Shown one piece after another: positions 1 to 9,388 of a stretch of DNA of 64,000 nucleotides (its first letter is position 1; every line of letters starts with the position of its first letter). The DNA comes from Pseudomonas sp. 6D_7.1_Bac1 (GTDB lineage Bacteria > Pseudomonadota > Gammaproteobacteria > Pseudomonadales > Pseudomonadaceae): positions 124,001-188,000 of the forward strand of contig NZ_JANLNW010000080.1 of NCBI RefSeq assembly GCF_025465945.1, in the 5' to 3' direction. Below the pieces are notes generated by a model. That model was given only the letters and a program-made list of their open reading frames with translations, was not told where the DNA came from and did not search any database. A program made the translations under genes and the position numbers.

Positions 1-2
1 AA

Positions 3-233
3 ACCCTTCGTACCCATGGTTGGGACCCTCTGCCCAACGGTGCGCTGCCATTTCGCAGCATCGTCGCCGGCAGCACCAACGATCACCTCGCCAGCCTGGA
101 CGCTGTCACTCGCCTGGCTCAGGGCTGGGGGAGCGAGCTGCTCAATCTGGGTGAGGTCGGCCACCTTAATCCGGCTTCGGGTTATGGCCAATGGCCTCAG
201 GCAGAGGCACTCATTCTGGAACTGGATAGCTAA
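3..233 (+). CDS. RBBP9/YdeN-type alpha/beta hydrolase, C-terminal part
   Basis: The reading frame is open from the window edge and ends at TAA 231-233, giving 76 residues of a C-terminus. It carries the NDHLASLD stretch and the closing GHLNPASGYGQWP segment, typical of the RBBP9/YdeN serine hydrolase family, in which the Asp and the His of this tail complete the Ser-His-Asp triad. The serine nucleophile elbow lies outside the window. Its substrate cannot be inferred. It runs in the same direction as the following cluster, 128 bp away, but nothing ties it functionally to it. Confidence 0.75.
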   Translation, partial: TLRTHGWDPLPNGALPFRSIVAGSTNDHLASLDAVTRLAQGWGSELLNLGEVGHLNPASGYGQWPQAEALILELDS

Positions 234-361
234 TCAGGAGCCGGCCTGGCCACAAGCCTCCGGCAATTGCCCTCACTCCTGAAAGCACTGGCTCTTTCAC
301 CAGCAGCCAGCGCGAGGGTCACTACGCTTTAAAAAAAATATAAAAAGGCGGAGACAACCTA

Positions 362-2383
362 ATGCATAACAATAAGAGACACCGTCACAGCCCTTTGCGT
401 CGAAGCCTTCTGGCCTCGGCCATCCTGGCCGCGTCCATGCCGACGGCCCACGCCTTCGAACTGGATACCGGTAATCCCGATTGGTCGGTGCGCTTCGACA
501 ATACCGTTAAGTACAACTACGGTGTGCGTACCGAAAACGCTGACAAGCGCATGCTCGGGACGCCGAACAACAATGACGGCGACGCTAACTTCCGTCGGGC
601 CGGTACTAATATCACCAACCGCCTTGACTTGCTGACTGAGTTGGATGTCGTTAACCAGGGCAAGCAGGGGTTTCGTGTCAGCGCCGCGAGCTGGTACGAC
701 CAGGCCTATGACGACGTCGGCTCCAGTTCCAATCCTTTCGTGAACGGCAATGGATCGACTTCGGGGCTGGTCAACAATGACACACGCCCTGGAATTGGCA
801 GGCTCGTCAACCCTGGCGTCGGCAACGGTAGTTCCCACCTGAGCAACTATGCCCAGCGCTACTACAGTGGTCCGTCCGGCGAAATCCTCGATGCCTTTGT
901 GTTCTGGAACCATGAAGTGGGCGATCAGTCGCAGATCAGCCTCAAGGCCGGTCAGCACAACGTGTTCTGGGGTGAGACCATTCTGAACCCGGTGCACTCG
1001 ATCAGCTACGGCCAGTCGGGCCTGGACCTTGCCAAACTGGCAGCCTCGCCCGGTACCGAGGCCAAGGAGCTGTTCGTTCCGCGTAACCAACTCTCGATGT
1101 CCTTTACCGTCAATCCCGAGTTGACCATCGGCGCTCAGTACTTCCTGCATTGGGATGCCGCCCGCTTGCCAGAGGCCGGTACCTACTATGGCGGCTCCGA
1201 TCTGGCGGGTACCGGCGCACAGTCTTTCCTGCTGGGTAACAGCAATGCCACCGTACCCGGAAGCCCGCTGGGCTGCGGTCTGGCGCCTTGCAACGGGCTG
1301 ACCAACGTGCGTCGTGGTCACGACCTGACGCCAGATAATAGCGGGGACTGGGGCGTTATGGCCAAATGGTCACCGGCCTGGCTGGACGGGACACTGGGCG
1401 TCTACTACCGCCAGACCTCGGATATTTTGCCTCAGGCGTGGTTGAACGCCACCGGTATTACTTCGGCCAACCCCAATGGGACTGTGCCCAATTTCAAGAC
1501 CGGAGCGGGGCAGGTGCAGGGAGTGGCCAATACGCTTAACTCGCTCAGTACCGCCACCTATCAAATGGCCTATGCCGATAATATTCATATTTTCGGTTTG
1601 AGCCTGTCGAAGGACGTCGGCGGTGTGAGTGTTGGCTCGGACTTGAACATCCGCAACAACATGCCACTGGCCAGTATCCCGGCAATCCTCGTCAATAACA
1701 GCCCGTACGGTCTGGGGCAGGGGCTAGGTCTATTGCCTGCTCGTACGGCGGACACCGGTGTTGTCTATGAAGTCCCAAGCAATGACAACATGAGCGCCAC
1801 CGGTGAGACGCTGCACTGGACACTCAACGGCCTGATGACCCTTCCCAAAACGCCTGTGTTCGATCAGGCAACCCTGCTCACCGAACTGTATTACAGCAAC
1901 TTGCTTCACCTCGATAGCAAGAATGCCGCGCTCTACAAGGGCAATAGCAGCTACCACGGCATCGACCAGCCGACCCGGGACAACTGGGGTATTGCAGTCA
2001 ACTTCACGCCGACCTGGTACCAGGTATTCCCTGGTGTCGACCTAAACATGCCGATGTCCGTCAATGTGGGGCTTGCTGGCGTGTCACCGGTGAACGGCGG
2101 CGGTGCGAAAGACACCGGCAACTATGCCTTCGGCGTCGGCGGGATTATTTACAACAAATACTTTGTCGATCTGAAGTATGTGAATTCCTTCGGCCAGACA
2201 GACAAGTGCAATGTCAGCGGCGTGAGTACAGGTTCCAAAGCGGGCGACGGTTCCACGCCAAACGCCTTCAGCGGTAACGAAAACTATGCGTGTTATGGCG
2301 GTGGCTACTCGTCGTTCTCGGGTGCTGGCGCAACCACTGCAGATCGTGGCGCTGTTTACCTGACGCTGAAAACCACTTTCTGA
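362..2383 (+). CDS. DUF1302 family outer-membrane protein
   Basis: The product has 673 residues. A cleavable signal peptide occupies residues 1-31 (basic start, hydrophobic run, cleavage near AHA-FEL). The mature part is rich in alternating hydrophobic strands, Gly, Asn and Ser, and ends in Phe (LKTTF), as in outer-membrane beta-barrels. This is the DUF1302 family, which in pseudomonads sits beside DUF1329 genes. My recollection is that a P. putida pair of this type is needed for growth on long-chain esters such as Tween 20, which would suggest lipid or ester handling at the outer membrane. The chosen ATG has GGAG nine bases upstream. It is probably the first gene of the unit running to 11068. 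Confidence 0.88.
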   Translation: MHNNKRHRHSPLRRSLLASAILAASMPTAHAFELDTGNPDWSVRFDNTVKYNYGVRTENADKRMLGTPNNNDGDANFRRAGTNITNRLDLLTELDVVNQGKQGFRVSAASWYDQAYDDVGSSSNPFVNGNGSTSGLVNNDTRPGIGRLVNPGVGNGSSHLSNYAQRYYSGPSGEILDAFVFWNHEVGDQSQISLKAGQHNVFWGETILNPVHSISYGQSGLDLAKLAASPGTEAKELFVPRNQLSMSFTVNPELTIGAQYFLHWDAARLPEAGTYYGGSDLAGTGAQSFLLGNSNATVPGSPLGCGLAPCNGLTNVRRGHDLTPDNSGDWGVMAKWSPAWLDGTLGVYYRQTSDILPQAWLNATGITSANPNGTVPNFKTGAGQVQGVANTLNSLSTATYQMAYADNIHIFGLSLSKDVGGVSVGSDLNIRNNMPLASIPAILVNNSPYGLGQGLGLLPARTADTGVVYEVPSNDNMSATGETLHWTLNGLMTLPKTPVFDQATLLTELYYSNLLHLDSKNAALYKGNSSYHGIDQPTRDNWGIAVNFTPTWYQVFPGVDLNMPMSVNVGLAGVSPVNGGGAKDTGNYAFGVGGIIYNKYFVDLKYVNSFGQTDKCNVSGVSTGSKAGDGSTPNAFSGNENYACYGGGYSSFSGAGATTADRGAVYLTLKTTF

Positions 2384-3865
2384 TTCACGAATGGCTTACC
2401 CCAGTAAGCAGGAGAATAACAAGATGAAATTCGTGCACACGTTGCTGGCCGCATCTCTGGCCATGGCTTTCGCTGCTCATGCGCAGGCAGCCGTATCGGC
2501 TCAGGAAGCGGCCAGACTCGGCAGCAGCCTGACCCTGGTGGGGGCCGAAAAGGCCGGTAATGCCGACGGTTCCATTCCGGCCTATAACGGCGGTCTGACC
2601 ACCGCTCCGGCCAGTTTCAAGTCCGGTGACAGCATGCGTCCGGACCCCTTTGCCAGTGAAAAGCCGCTGCAGGTGATCGATGGCAAGAACGTTGACCAGT
2701 ACAAGGGCATGCTCACTGCCACCACGGCAGAGTTGGCCAAGCGTTTCCCCAGCTACCGCATCGATGTGTATCCGACCCACCGCACCGCAGCACTGCCGCA
2801 GGCGGTGCTGGACAACGGCGTGAAAAATGCCAGCGGTGCCAAGTCCCTCGAAGGCGGGTTGGCCATCGACAACGTCCTGCCCGGCGTGCCGTTCCCGATC
2901 CCGCAATCGGGTGCCGAGGCCATGTGGAACTTCCTGCTGCGCTACCAAGGGGTCAGCATCAACTCCAAGTACGACTCCTGGAACGTCGACTCGGCGGGCG
3001 TGCCGAGCCTGGCTATCACCGGCGAGGCGTTCATCGCCTATCCGATTTACGAAAACCTGTCGAAGCCCATCAGCAGCGCCGACATCTACTATCAGATGAA
3101 GCTGTATTACACCGGCCCTGCGCGCCGGGCCGGCGAGTCGATCATGCTCAAGGACGCCGCCAACCCGCTGCAGCAGCCGCGCCGCGCCTGGCAGTACCTG
3201 CCTGGCCAGCGTCGGGTAAAACTGGCACCGAACCTGGCCTACGACACACCTAATCCGGGTACTGCCGGCGCAGGCACCTACGACGATGTCTTCGTGTTCA
3301 ACGGTGCGCTGGATCGCTACGACTGGAAGCTGGTGGGCAAGCAGGAAATGATCGTGCCCTACAACACGTACAAGCTGACCTATGCCCAGGATCCCAAATC
3401 GCTGACCACTCCCAACCACCTTGCACCCGACTTCGTGCGCTGGGAAAAACACCGTGTCTGGGTTGTGGAGGGCGACCTCAAGGCAGGTGCACGGCACGTC
3501 TACCAGAAACGCCGCATCTACCTGGATGAAGACAGCTGGACCGCTCTGGCCTCCGACGAGTACGACGCGCGTGGTCAGCTCTACCGCGGCTCTTTCGCTT
3601 TCCTCAGCCAGAGCTATGACAAGCAGATCCCAGACGCCACGCCCTTCATGATCTACGACCTGGTCGGTGGCTCCTACAACATCAATGGGGTGGTAGGCCC
3701 TTACGGAGGCATCAAGTACATCGAACCACTCTCGAAGGTGCAGTGGTCGCCGGAGTCCCTGGCGGGTGCCGGTATTCGTTAAGTACAGGGTGACACAGCG
3801 CCCGTTTGGTCCACTGGCTCCCCCGACAGCGTGACCGGACGACTCTCGGTGTGGTGCCGAGGGGG
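2381..3865 (+). repeat. Direct repeat copy 1 (DUF1329 segment)
   Basis: This segment begins at the stop codon of the DUF1302 gene (TGATTCACGA) and runs through the DUF1329 gene to about 80 bp past it. It is repeated at 11425-12870. Similarity includes the leader AAGCAGGAGAATAACAA and the downstream GGTGACACAG and TCGGTGTGGTG. The boundaries were set by eye. Confidence 0.8.
2424..3782 (+). CDS. DUF1329 family periplasmic/outer-membrane-associated protein (copy 1)
   Basis: The product has 452 residues with a signal peptide (residues 1-23, cleavage near AQA-AVS). The body matches the DUF1329 family, always found next to DUF1302: LTLVGAEKAGNADGSIPAYNGG near the N-terminus, then VYPTHRTAALPQAV, and GPARRAGESIMLKD in the middle. 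The start at 2424 is chosen because AGGAG lies about ten bases upstream and the signal peptide begins there; an in-frame ATG at 2391 would add 11 polar residues. The fold resembles LolA/LolB-type lipid-binding proteins by family knowledge, so a role in moving a lipid or ester substrate with the DUF1302 barrel is plausible. It is 69 percent or more identical by eye to the copy at 11468-12790. Confidence 0.92.
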   Translation: MKFVHTLLAASLAMAFAAHAQAAVSAQEAARLGSSLTLVGAEKAGNADGSIPAYNGGLTTAPASFKSGDSMRPDPFASEKPLQVIDGKNVDQYKGMLTATTAELAKRFPSYRIDVYPTHRTAALPQAVLDNGVKNASGAKSLEGGLAIDNVLPGVPFPIPQSGAEAMWNFLLRYQGVSINSKYDSWNVDSAGVPSLAITGEAFIAYPIYENLSKPISSADIYYQMKLYYTGPARRAGESIMLKDAANPLQQPRRAWQYLPGQRRVKLAPNLAYDTPNPGTAGAGTYDDVFVFNGALDRYDWKLVGKQEMIVPYNTYKLTYAQDPKSLTTPNHLAPDFVRWEKHRVWVVEGDLKAGARHVYQKRRIYLDEDSWTALASDEYDARGQLYRGSFAFLSQSYDKQIPDATPFMIYDLVGGSYNINGVVGPYGGIKYIEPLSKVQWSPESLAGAGIR

Positions 3866-3936
3866 CAGGGCGCCTGATTTCAACGCCGGGACGCACAGCG
3901 CGTGCCCCCGGCGCAGTTCCCTCAAGAGGACGCAGT

Positions 3937-5010
3937 ATGTGTTCGTACAAGAAGTACGTGTTGCTGGCGCTGGGCGTCACGCTGGCACTGTTGCAGGGTG
4001 TCGCTCAGGCGGACAGCTACGTTGACGTGCTGGATCTGCCGGCCAGGGCCAGTGCCTTGGCGGTACGCAGTCCCTTGCTGGATACGGCTCGTGCGGGTGA
4101 GCGACTGGTTGCTGTCGGACAGCGCGGTCACATTCTCTATTCCGATGATTCCGGCAAGCACTGGCAACAGGCTGCTGTGCCGGTCAGCTCCGATCTGACG
4201 GCGGTGAATTTTCCTTCAGCAACGCAGGGCTGGGCGGTCGGCAATGACGGCGTGGTGCTGCACAGCAGCGATGCCGGCGCGACCTGGAGCAAACAGCTCG
4301 ATGGCCGTCAAATCGGTGCCTTGCTGGTCCAGCACTACGCTGAGTTGGCCAGTGCCGATCCGGCCAACGAACAATGGGCGCAGTTGGTCGGCGATGGACA
4401 GCGCCTGGTGGAGGAGGGCGCCGACAAGCCGCTGCTCGGTGTCTGGTTCGCCAACGACAAGCTCGGTTATGTGGTCGGCGTGTTCAACCTGATCCTGCGT
4501 ACCGAGGACGGCGGCAAGCATTGGACTCCCTTCCAGGACCGGACAGACAACCCGCAGAGTTTGCACCTCAATGCCATCGCCTCGACGGGCGACGCGCTGT
4601 ATATCGCCGGAGAGCAAGGCCTGCTGCTCAAGTGGGACGAGTCCCGCCAGCGTTTCACGGCCCTGCAGACGCCTTATCAGGGCAGCTTTTTCGGTGTCAT
4701 CGGCAAGCCGGGCGAAGTGCTGGCTTACGGTCTGCGCGGGCATGTGTTGCGCAGCGTCGATGGCGGCAACCACTGGAGCGAGCTGAATACCGGGCTGCCG
4801 GTCAGTATCACCGCCGCCACGCTGGACTCGAAAGGCGACTACCGGCTGTTCACGCAGGCCGGGCACATGTTGGTCGAGCAGGCCGGTAGTGCGCAGTTGC
4901 AATCAGTGCCGCAGCTGGGCCAGTCACCCGTGGCAGGTGCCGCGCTGGCCGCCGATGGCTCGCTGGTGTTGGTGGGCAGTCGTGGTGTGCGTGCGCTTCG
5001 CGTCGAATAA
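3937..5010 (+). CDS. YCF48-related beta-propeller protein
   Basis: The product has 357 residues with a signal peptide (residues 1-25, cleavage after AQA). It contains four Asp-box/BNR motifs of the form S/T-x-D-x-G-x-x-W, at about residues 68, 108, 188 and 272, as in the YCF48/HCF136 photosystem-assembly-like propellers. In heterotrophs such proteins accompany MMPL-type RND pumps and DUF1302/DUF1329 genes and are thought to act in the periplasm as a scaffold for the transporter; that role is inference. AGAGGA precedes the ATG. The 154-bp gap after the DUF1329 gene holds a GC hairpin (3884-3890 with 3907-3913) that could tune expression. It is 31 bp upstream of the pump gene. Confidence 0.9.
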   Translation: MCSYKKYVLLALGVTLALLQGVAQADSYVDVLDLPARASALAVRSPLLDTARAGERLVAVGQRGHILYSDDSGKHWQQAAVPVSSDLTAVNFPSATQGWAVGNDGVVLHSSDAGATWSKQLDGRQIGALLVQHYAELASADPANEQWAQLVGDGQRLVEEGADKPLLGVWFANDKLGYVVGVFNLILRTEDGGKHWTPFQDRTDNPQSLHLNAIASTGDALYIAGEQGLLLKWDESRQRFTALQTPYQGSFFGVIGKPGEVLAYGLRGHVLRSVDGGNHWSELNTGLPVSITAATLDSKGDYRLFTQAGHMLVEQAGSAQLQSVPQLGQSPVAGAALAADGSLVLVGSRGVRALRVE

Positions 5011-5041
5011 GAACCGGATCAATTAGAGCGAGTACCCTGAC

Positions 5042-7498
5042 ATGGGCAACATCAAGCACGACACCATGCCGGTGATCCACCACTTGCGTGATTTCGATCA
5101 GCGCTCCGGCAACCGCCTGGAACGGTGGGTGTTCAACTACCGTCCCCTGTTCATGCTGGTCATGGCGCTGGTCACACTGGTACTGGGTTATATGGCGGCG
5201 ACTCGTTCGGAGCTGCGTCCCAGCTTCGAGAAAATGATTCCGCAGAGCCAGCCGTATATCCAGAACTACCTGCAGAACCGTAAGTCTTTACGCGGTCTGG
5301 GCAACTCGGTGCGGGTGGTGGTAGAGAACGCTCAGGGTGACATTTTCGACCCCGAGTATCTGAGTGTGCTCAAGCAGGTCAATGACAGTTTGTTCCTCAC
5401 CGAAGGCGTCGACCGCGCCTGGATGAAGTCGCTATGGAGCCCGGCGGTGCGCTGGACCGAAGTCACCGAAGAGGGTTTTCAGGGCGGCCCGGTGATGCCC
5501 GATACCTATCAGGGCTCGCCCGAAGACATTGAACAGCTGCGCGAGAACATCAACCGCGCCGGCATCCTCGGTAGCCTGGTGGCCAGTGACTTCAAGTCGA
5601 CCATGTTGATCGTGCCGCTGCTGGACAAGACCTCGGCCACCGGTCACGGCATCAATTACTATCAGTTCGCCCAGATTCTCGAAGAGCAGTTGCGTGACAA
5701 GATCGAGTTTGCCGGTGACAGCTCCGCGCGCAAGGCCGGGAAAGAAGGCCACGGTAAGTACAAGGTCCACGTGATCGGTTTCGCCAAGTTGATCGGCGAC
5801 CTGATCGACGGCCTGATCCAGGTGATGATGTTCTTCGGTCTGGCCGTGATCACCTCATTGGTCATCATTTACCTCTACACCCGTTGCATCCGCAGCACCC
5901 TGCTGGTGATCTTCTGTTCGCTGACGGCGGTGGTCTGGCAACTGGGCATTGTGGCGTGGCTGGGTTACGCCATCGATCCTTACTCGGTGCTGGTGCCTTT
6001 CCTGATCTTCGCCATCGGCGTGTCGCATGCGGCGCAAAAGATGAACGGCATCATGCAGGACATCGCCCGCGGCACAGACAAACTGGTGGCGGCGCGCTAC
6101 ACCTTTCGCCGCCTGTTCATCGCCGGCGTCACCGCGCTGCTGGCCGATGCGGTCGGTTTCGCGGTACTGATGCTGATCGACATTCCAGTGATCGAGGACC
6201 TGGCCATCACCGCCAGCATCGGCGTGGCGGTGCTGATCTTCACTTCGCTGTTGCTGATGCCGGTGGCGCTGTCCTATATCGGCGTTGGCGCCAAGGCCGC
6301 CGAGCGCGCACTGAAGATCGACACCCGGGCCGCCGAACATCGCGGCTTCGGCAAACTATGGGACATGCTCGACCGCTTCACGACGCCCAAGTGGGCCACC
6401 GGCACCTTATTGGTCGCGGTGTTGCTGGGTATCGGTGGCTTCATGGTCAGCCAGCAGCTGAAGATCGGCGACCTCGACAGCGGCGCCCCGGAGCTGCGCG
6501 CGGACTCGCGCTACAACCGCGACAACGCCTACATCACCAGCCACTATGCGCTGTCCAGCGACCTGTTCGCGGTGATGATCAAGACCCCGACCGAAGGCTG
6601 CCTGAACTACAAGACACTGATCCTGGCCGACCGACTGGCCTGGGAGCTGCAGCAATACCCGGGCGTGCAAGCGACGTCATCGCTGGTCAACGCGGTACGC
6701 CAGATCACCGCCGGCTCCTACGAGGGCAACCCCAAGCTCAACAGCATCCAGCGCAACCAGAACGTGCTGAACTACGCCGCGCAGCAGGCCTCGGTCAATG
6801 CGCCGGAGTTGTTCAATACCGACTGCTCCGTGATGCCGGTGATCGCATACCTCAAGGACCACAAAGCCGAAACGCTGGACGCAGTGGTCGCCATTGCCGA
6901 CAAGTTTGCCAGGGGAAACAGCACTGGGGATCGTCAGTTCCTGCTGGCCGCCGGCACTGCCGGTATCGAGGCCGCGACCAACATCGTGGTACGCGAGGCG
7001 AACCACACCATGCTGCTCTACGTCTATGCGGCGGTGACCCTGTTCTGTCTGATCACGTTCCGCAGCTGGCGCGCGACGCTGGTGGCGCTGCTGCCACTGG
7101 TGCTCACCTCGATCCTCTGCGAGGCGTTGATGGTGGTCATGGGCATCGGCGTGAAGGTGGCGACCCTGCCGGTGATCGCCCTGGGCGTGGGGATTGGCGT
7201 GGACTACGCGCTGTACCTGCTCAGCGTACAGCTGCATTACCAGCGCCAAGGCCTGTCGCTGTCGGAGGCCTATCGCAATGCGGTGGCCTTTACCGGCCGT
7301 GTGGTCGGCCTGGTCGGCATCACGCTGGCTGCCGGTGTGGTGTGCTGGGCCTGGTCGCCGATCAAGTTCCAGGCCGACATGGGCATCCTGCTGACCTTCA
7401 TGTTCATCTGGAACATGCTCGGTGCCCTGATCCTGATTCCGGCGCTGTCCTACTTTCTGCTGCAAAGGGCCGGCACCCGGTCAATCAAGTTCCATTGA
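5042..7498 (+). CDS. MMPL/RND-superfamily transporter
   Basis: This 818-residue inner-membrane protein has the twofold MMPL layout. There is one helix near residues 35-53, a large periplasmic loop, a block of helices at about 257-410, a second entry helix near 455-475, another periplasmic loop, and a final helical block from about 655. The signature GVGIGVDYALYLL sits near residue 715 in the helix that carries the proton-relay acidic residue. Such pumps move lipids or hydrophobic molecules across or out of the inner membrane using the proton gradient. The YCF48, DUF1302 and DUF1329 genes upstream would supply periplasmic and outer-membrane parts. The substrate is unknown; acyl chains are suggested by the next two genes. 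Confidence 0.92.
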   Translation: MGNIKHDTMPVIHHLRDFDQRSGNRLERWVFNYRPLFMLVMALVTLVLGYMAATRSELRPSFEKMIPQSQPYIQNYLQNRKSLRGLGNSVRVVVENAQGDIFDPEYLSVLKQVNDSLFLTEGVDRAWMKSLWSPAVRWTEVTEEGFQGGPVMPDTYQGSPEDIEQLRENINRAGILGSLVASDFKSTMLIVPLLDKTSATGHGINYYQFAQILEEQLRDKIEFAGDSSARKAGKEGHGKYKVHVIGFAKLIGDLIDGLIQVMMFFGLAVITSLVIIYLYTRCIRSTLLVIFCSLTAVVWQLGIVAWLGYAIDPYSVLVPFLIFAIGVSHAAQKMNGIMQDIARGTDKLVAARYTFRRLFIAGVTALLADAVGFAVLMLIDIPVIEDLAITASIGVAVLIFTSLLLMPVALSYIGVGAKAAERALKIDTRAAEHRGFGKLWDMLDRFTTPKWATGTLLVAVLLGIGGFMVSQQLKIGDLDSGAPELRADSRYNRDNAYITSHYALSSDLFAVMIKTPTEGCLNYKTLILADRLAWELQQYPGVQATSSLVNAVRQITAGSYEGNPKLNSIQRNQNVLNYAAQQASVNAPELFNTDCSVMPVIAYLKDHKAETLDAVVAIADKFARGNSTGDRQFLLAAGTAGIEAATNIVVREANHTMLLYVYAAVTLFCLITFRSWRATLVALLPLVLTSILCEALMVVMGIGVKVATLPVIALGVGIGVDYALYLLSVQLHYQRQGLSLSEAYRNAVAFTGRVVGLVGITLAAGVVCWAWSPIKFQADMGILLTFMFIWNMLGALILIPALSYFLLQRAGTRSIKFH

Positions 7499-7551
7499 TA
7501 GCCCTGTTCGAGTTTTCCAGCGTGCACCCGAGAGGGTGAGTTTCCACTGAC

Positions 7552-7572
7552 CAGGGCATGTTCAATGCCCTG
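7552..7572 (+). other. Intercistronic hairpin between pump and acyl-CoA dehydrogenase genes
   Basis: A perfect 8-bp stem (CAGGGCAT paired with ATGCCCTG) with a 5-base loop sits 22 bp before the next start codon. No T-run follows, so it is not a classical terminator. It may protect the upstream mRNA or mask the next start, which has only a weak ribosome-binding site. Confidence 0.5.
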
Positions 7573-7594
7573 ACATTGCCCGAGTATTTCAATC

Positions 7595-9373
7595 ATGTCT
7601 GATTACAAAGCACCCCTGCGTGACATTCGTTTCGTACTCAACGAAGTCTTCGAAGTCTCCAGGTTGTGGGCCGCGATGCCGGCCCTGGCCGAGGCGGTGG
7701 ATGAAGACACCGCCAATGCCGTCCTCGAGGAGGCTGGCAAGATTACTGCGGACCTCATCGCACCGCTCAATCGCAGTGGAGACGAGCAGGGCTGCTCGTG
7801 GAATGACGGTGTTGTGCACACGCCTGCCGGTTTCCCGGCTGCCTACCGTGCCTTTGCCGAGGGCGGCTGGGTCGGCGTGGGGGGTGACCCGGCGTACGGC
7901 GGCATGGGTATGCCCAAGGTGATCGGCGCGCAGGTCGAAGAAATGGTCAACGCGGCCAACCTGTCTTTCAGCCTGTACCCGATGCTGACCGCCGGTGCCT
8001 GCCTGGCCATCAACGCTCACGCCAGCGAAGCGCTGAAAGCCGCGTACCTGCCGAACATGTACGCCGGCGTCTGGACGGGCTCCATGTGCCTGACCGAGCC
8101 TCATGCCGGTACCGACCTGGGGATCATTCGCACCAAGGCCGAACCGCAAGCCGACGGCTCTTACACCCTCAGCGGTACCAAGATTTTCATCACCGGCGGT
8201 GAGCACGACCTGACCGAGAACATCATTCACCTGGTACTGGCCAAACTGCCGGACGCACCGGCAGGTCCGAAAGGCATCTCGCTGTTTCTGGTGCCTAAAG
8301 TCATGGTCAACGCCGATGGCAGTCTGGGCCGGAAGAACGCGCTGTCCTGCGGTTCAATCGAACACAAGATGGGCATCAAGGGCTCGGCCACCTGCGTGAT
8401 GAATTTCGACGGCGCCACGGGCTGGATCGTCGACGCGCCGAACAAGGGGCTGGCGGCGATGTTCACCATGATGAATTACGAGCGTCTGGGTGTCGGCATC
8501 CAGGGTCTGGCCACTGGCGAGCGCTCTTACCAGAATGCGGTGGAGTACGCCCGTGATCGTCTGCAAAGCCGTTCGCCAACTGGTCCGCAAGCCACGGACA
8601 AGGCGGCTGACCCGATCATCGTCCACCCGGACGTGCGCCGCATGTTGCTGACCATGAAAGCCTCGAATGAAGGCGGTCGTGCATTCTCCACCTACGTGGC
8701 GATGCAGCTCGACATCGCCAAATTCAACGAAGACCCGACCACCCGCAAACGCGCCGAGGCACTGGTGGCGCTGTTGACGCCGGTGGCCAAAGCGTTCCTC
8801 ACCGATCTGGGCCTGGAAACCACTGTACATGGCCAGCAGGTGTTTGGCGGCCACGGCTACATTCGCGAGTGGGGTCAGGAGCAACTGGTGCGCGATGTAC
8901 GGATCACCCAGATCTACGAAGGCACCAACGGCATTCAGGCGCTGGACCTGGTCGGGCGCAAGGTGGTCGGCACAGGCGGCGAGTTGTACAGACTGTTCGC
9001 TGACGAGATTCGCCATTTCACCGCAACCGCCAGTGCTGATTTGCTTGAGTTCACCAAGCCACTGAACAGCGCGCTGGACAACCTCGACGAGCTCACCGCC
9101 TGGGTGCTGGATCGTGCGAAAAACAATCCGAACGAAATCGGCGCGGCGTCGGTCGAGTATCTGCAGGCCTTCGGTTACACCGCCTATGCCTACATGTGGG
9201 CGTTGATGGCCAGGGCGGCCATGGGCAAGGAGGTTCAGGACGATTTCTACGCCAGCAAACTGGGCACCGCGCGCTTCTATTTCGCCCGCCTGCTGCCGCG
9301 TGTCCATTCGTTGGCCGCGTCGGTCAAGGCTGGTAGCGAATCACTTTACCTGCTCGACGCAGCGCAGTTCTGA
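7595..9373 (+). CDS. Acyl-CoA dehydrogenase
   Basis: The product has 592 residues, the longer bacterial acyl-CoA dehydrogenase type with an extra C-terminal domain. An N-terminal helical domain leads to the flavin-binding middle domain (CLTEPHAGTD and FITGGEHDL, about residues 165-210). The C-terminal helical domain contains QVFGGHGYIREWGQEQ and IYEGTNGIQ, where Glu near residue 442 is the expected catalytic base. It would introduce the alpha-beta double bond in an acyl-CoA and pass electrons to ETF in the cytoplasm. It is followed 15 bp later by an acyl-CoA ligase, giving an activation-oxidation pair downstream of the lipid transport genes. Chain-length preference cannot be read from sequence. 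Confidence 0.93.
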   Translation: MSDYKAPLRDIRFVLNEVFEVSRLWAAMPALAEAVDEDTANAVLEEAGKITADLIAPLNRSGDEQGCSWNDGVVHTPAGFPAAYRAFAEGGWVGVGGDPAYGGMGMPKVIGAQVEEMVNAANLSFSLYPMLTAGACLAINAHASEALKAAYLPNMYAGVWTGSMCLTEPHAGTDLGIIRTKAEPQADGSYTLSGTKIFITGGEHDLTENIIHLVLAKLPDAPAGPKGISLFLVPKVMVNADGSLGRKNALSCGSIEHKMGIKGSATCVMNFDGATGWIVDAPNKGLAAMFTMMNYERLGVGIQGLATGERSYQNAVEYARDRLQSRSPTGPQATDKAADPIIVHPDVRRMLLTMKASNEGGRAFSTYVAMQLDIAKFNEDPTTRKRAEALVALLTPVAKAFLTDLGLETTVHGQQVFGGHGYIREWGQEQLVRDVRITQIYEGTNGIQALDLVGRKVVGTGGELYRLFADEIRHFTATASADLLEFTKPLNSALDNLDELTAWVLDRAKNNPNEIGAASVEYLQAFGYTAYAYMWALMARAAMGKEVQDDFYASKLGTARFYFARLLPRVHSLAASVKAGSESLYLLDAAQF

Positions 9374-9388
9374 CCCGGCGAGCCGGAG

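Noticed and set aside
2385..3980. Long open frame (531 codons) antisense to the first DUF1329 gene
   Set aside because: It mirrors the codon bias of the DUF1329 gene, has no family resemblance, and an equivalent antisense frame occurs opposite the second copy.
5884..7539. 551-codon frame overlapping the MMPL gene in another frame
   Set aside because: Composition is Arg/His/Gly-rich as expected of a shifted high-GC frame; the MMPL frame is clearly the real one.
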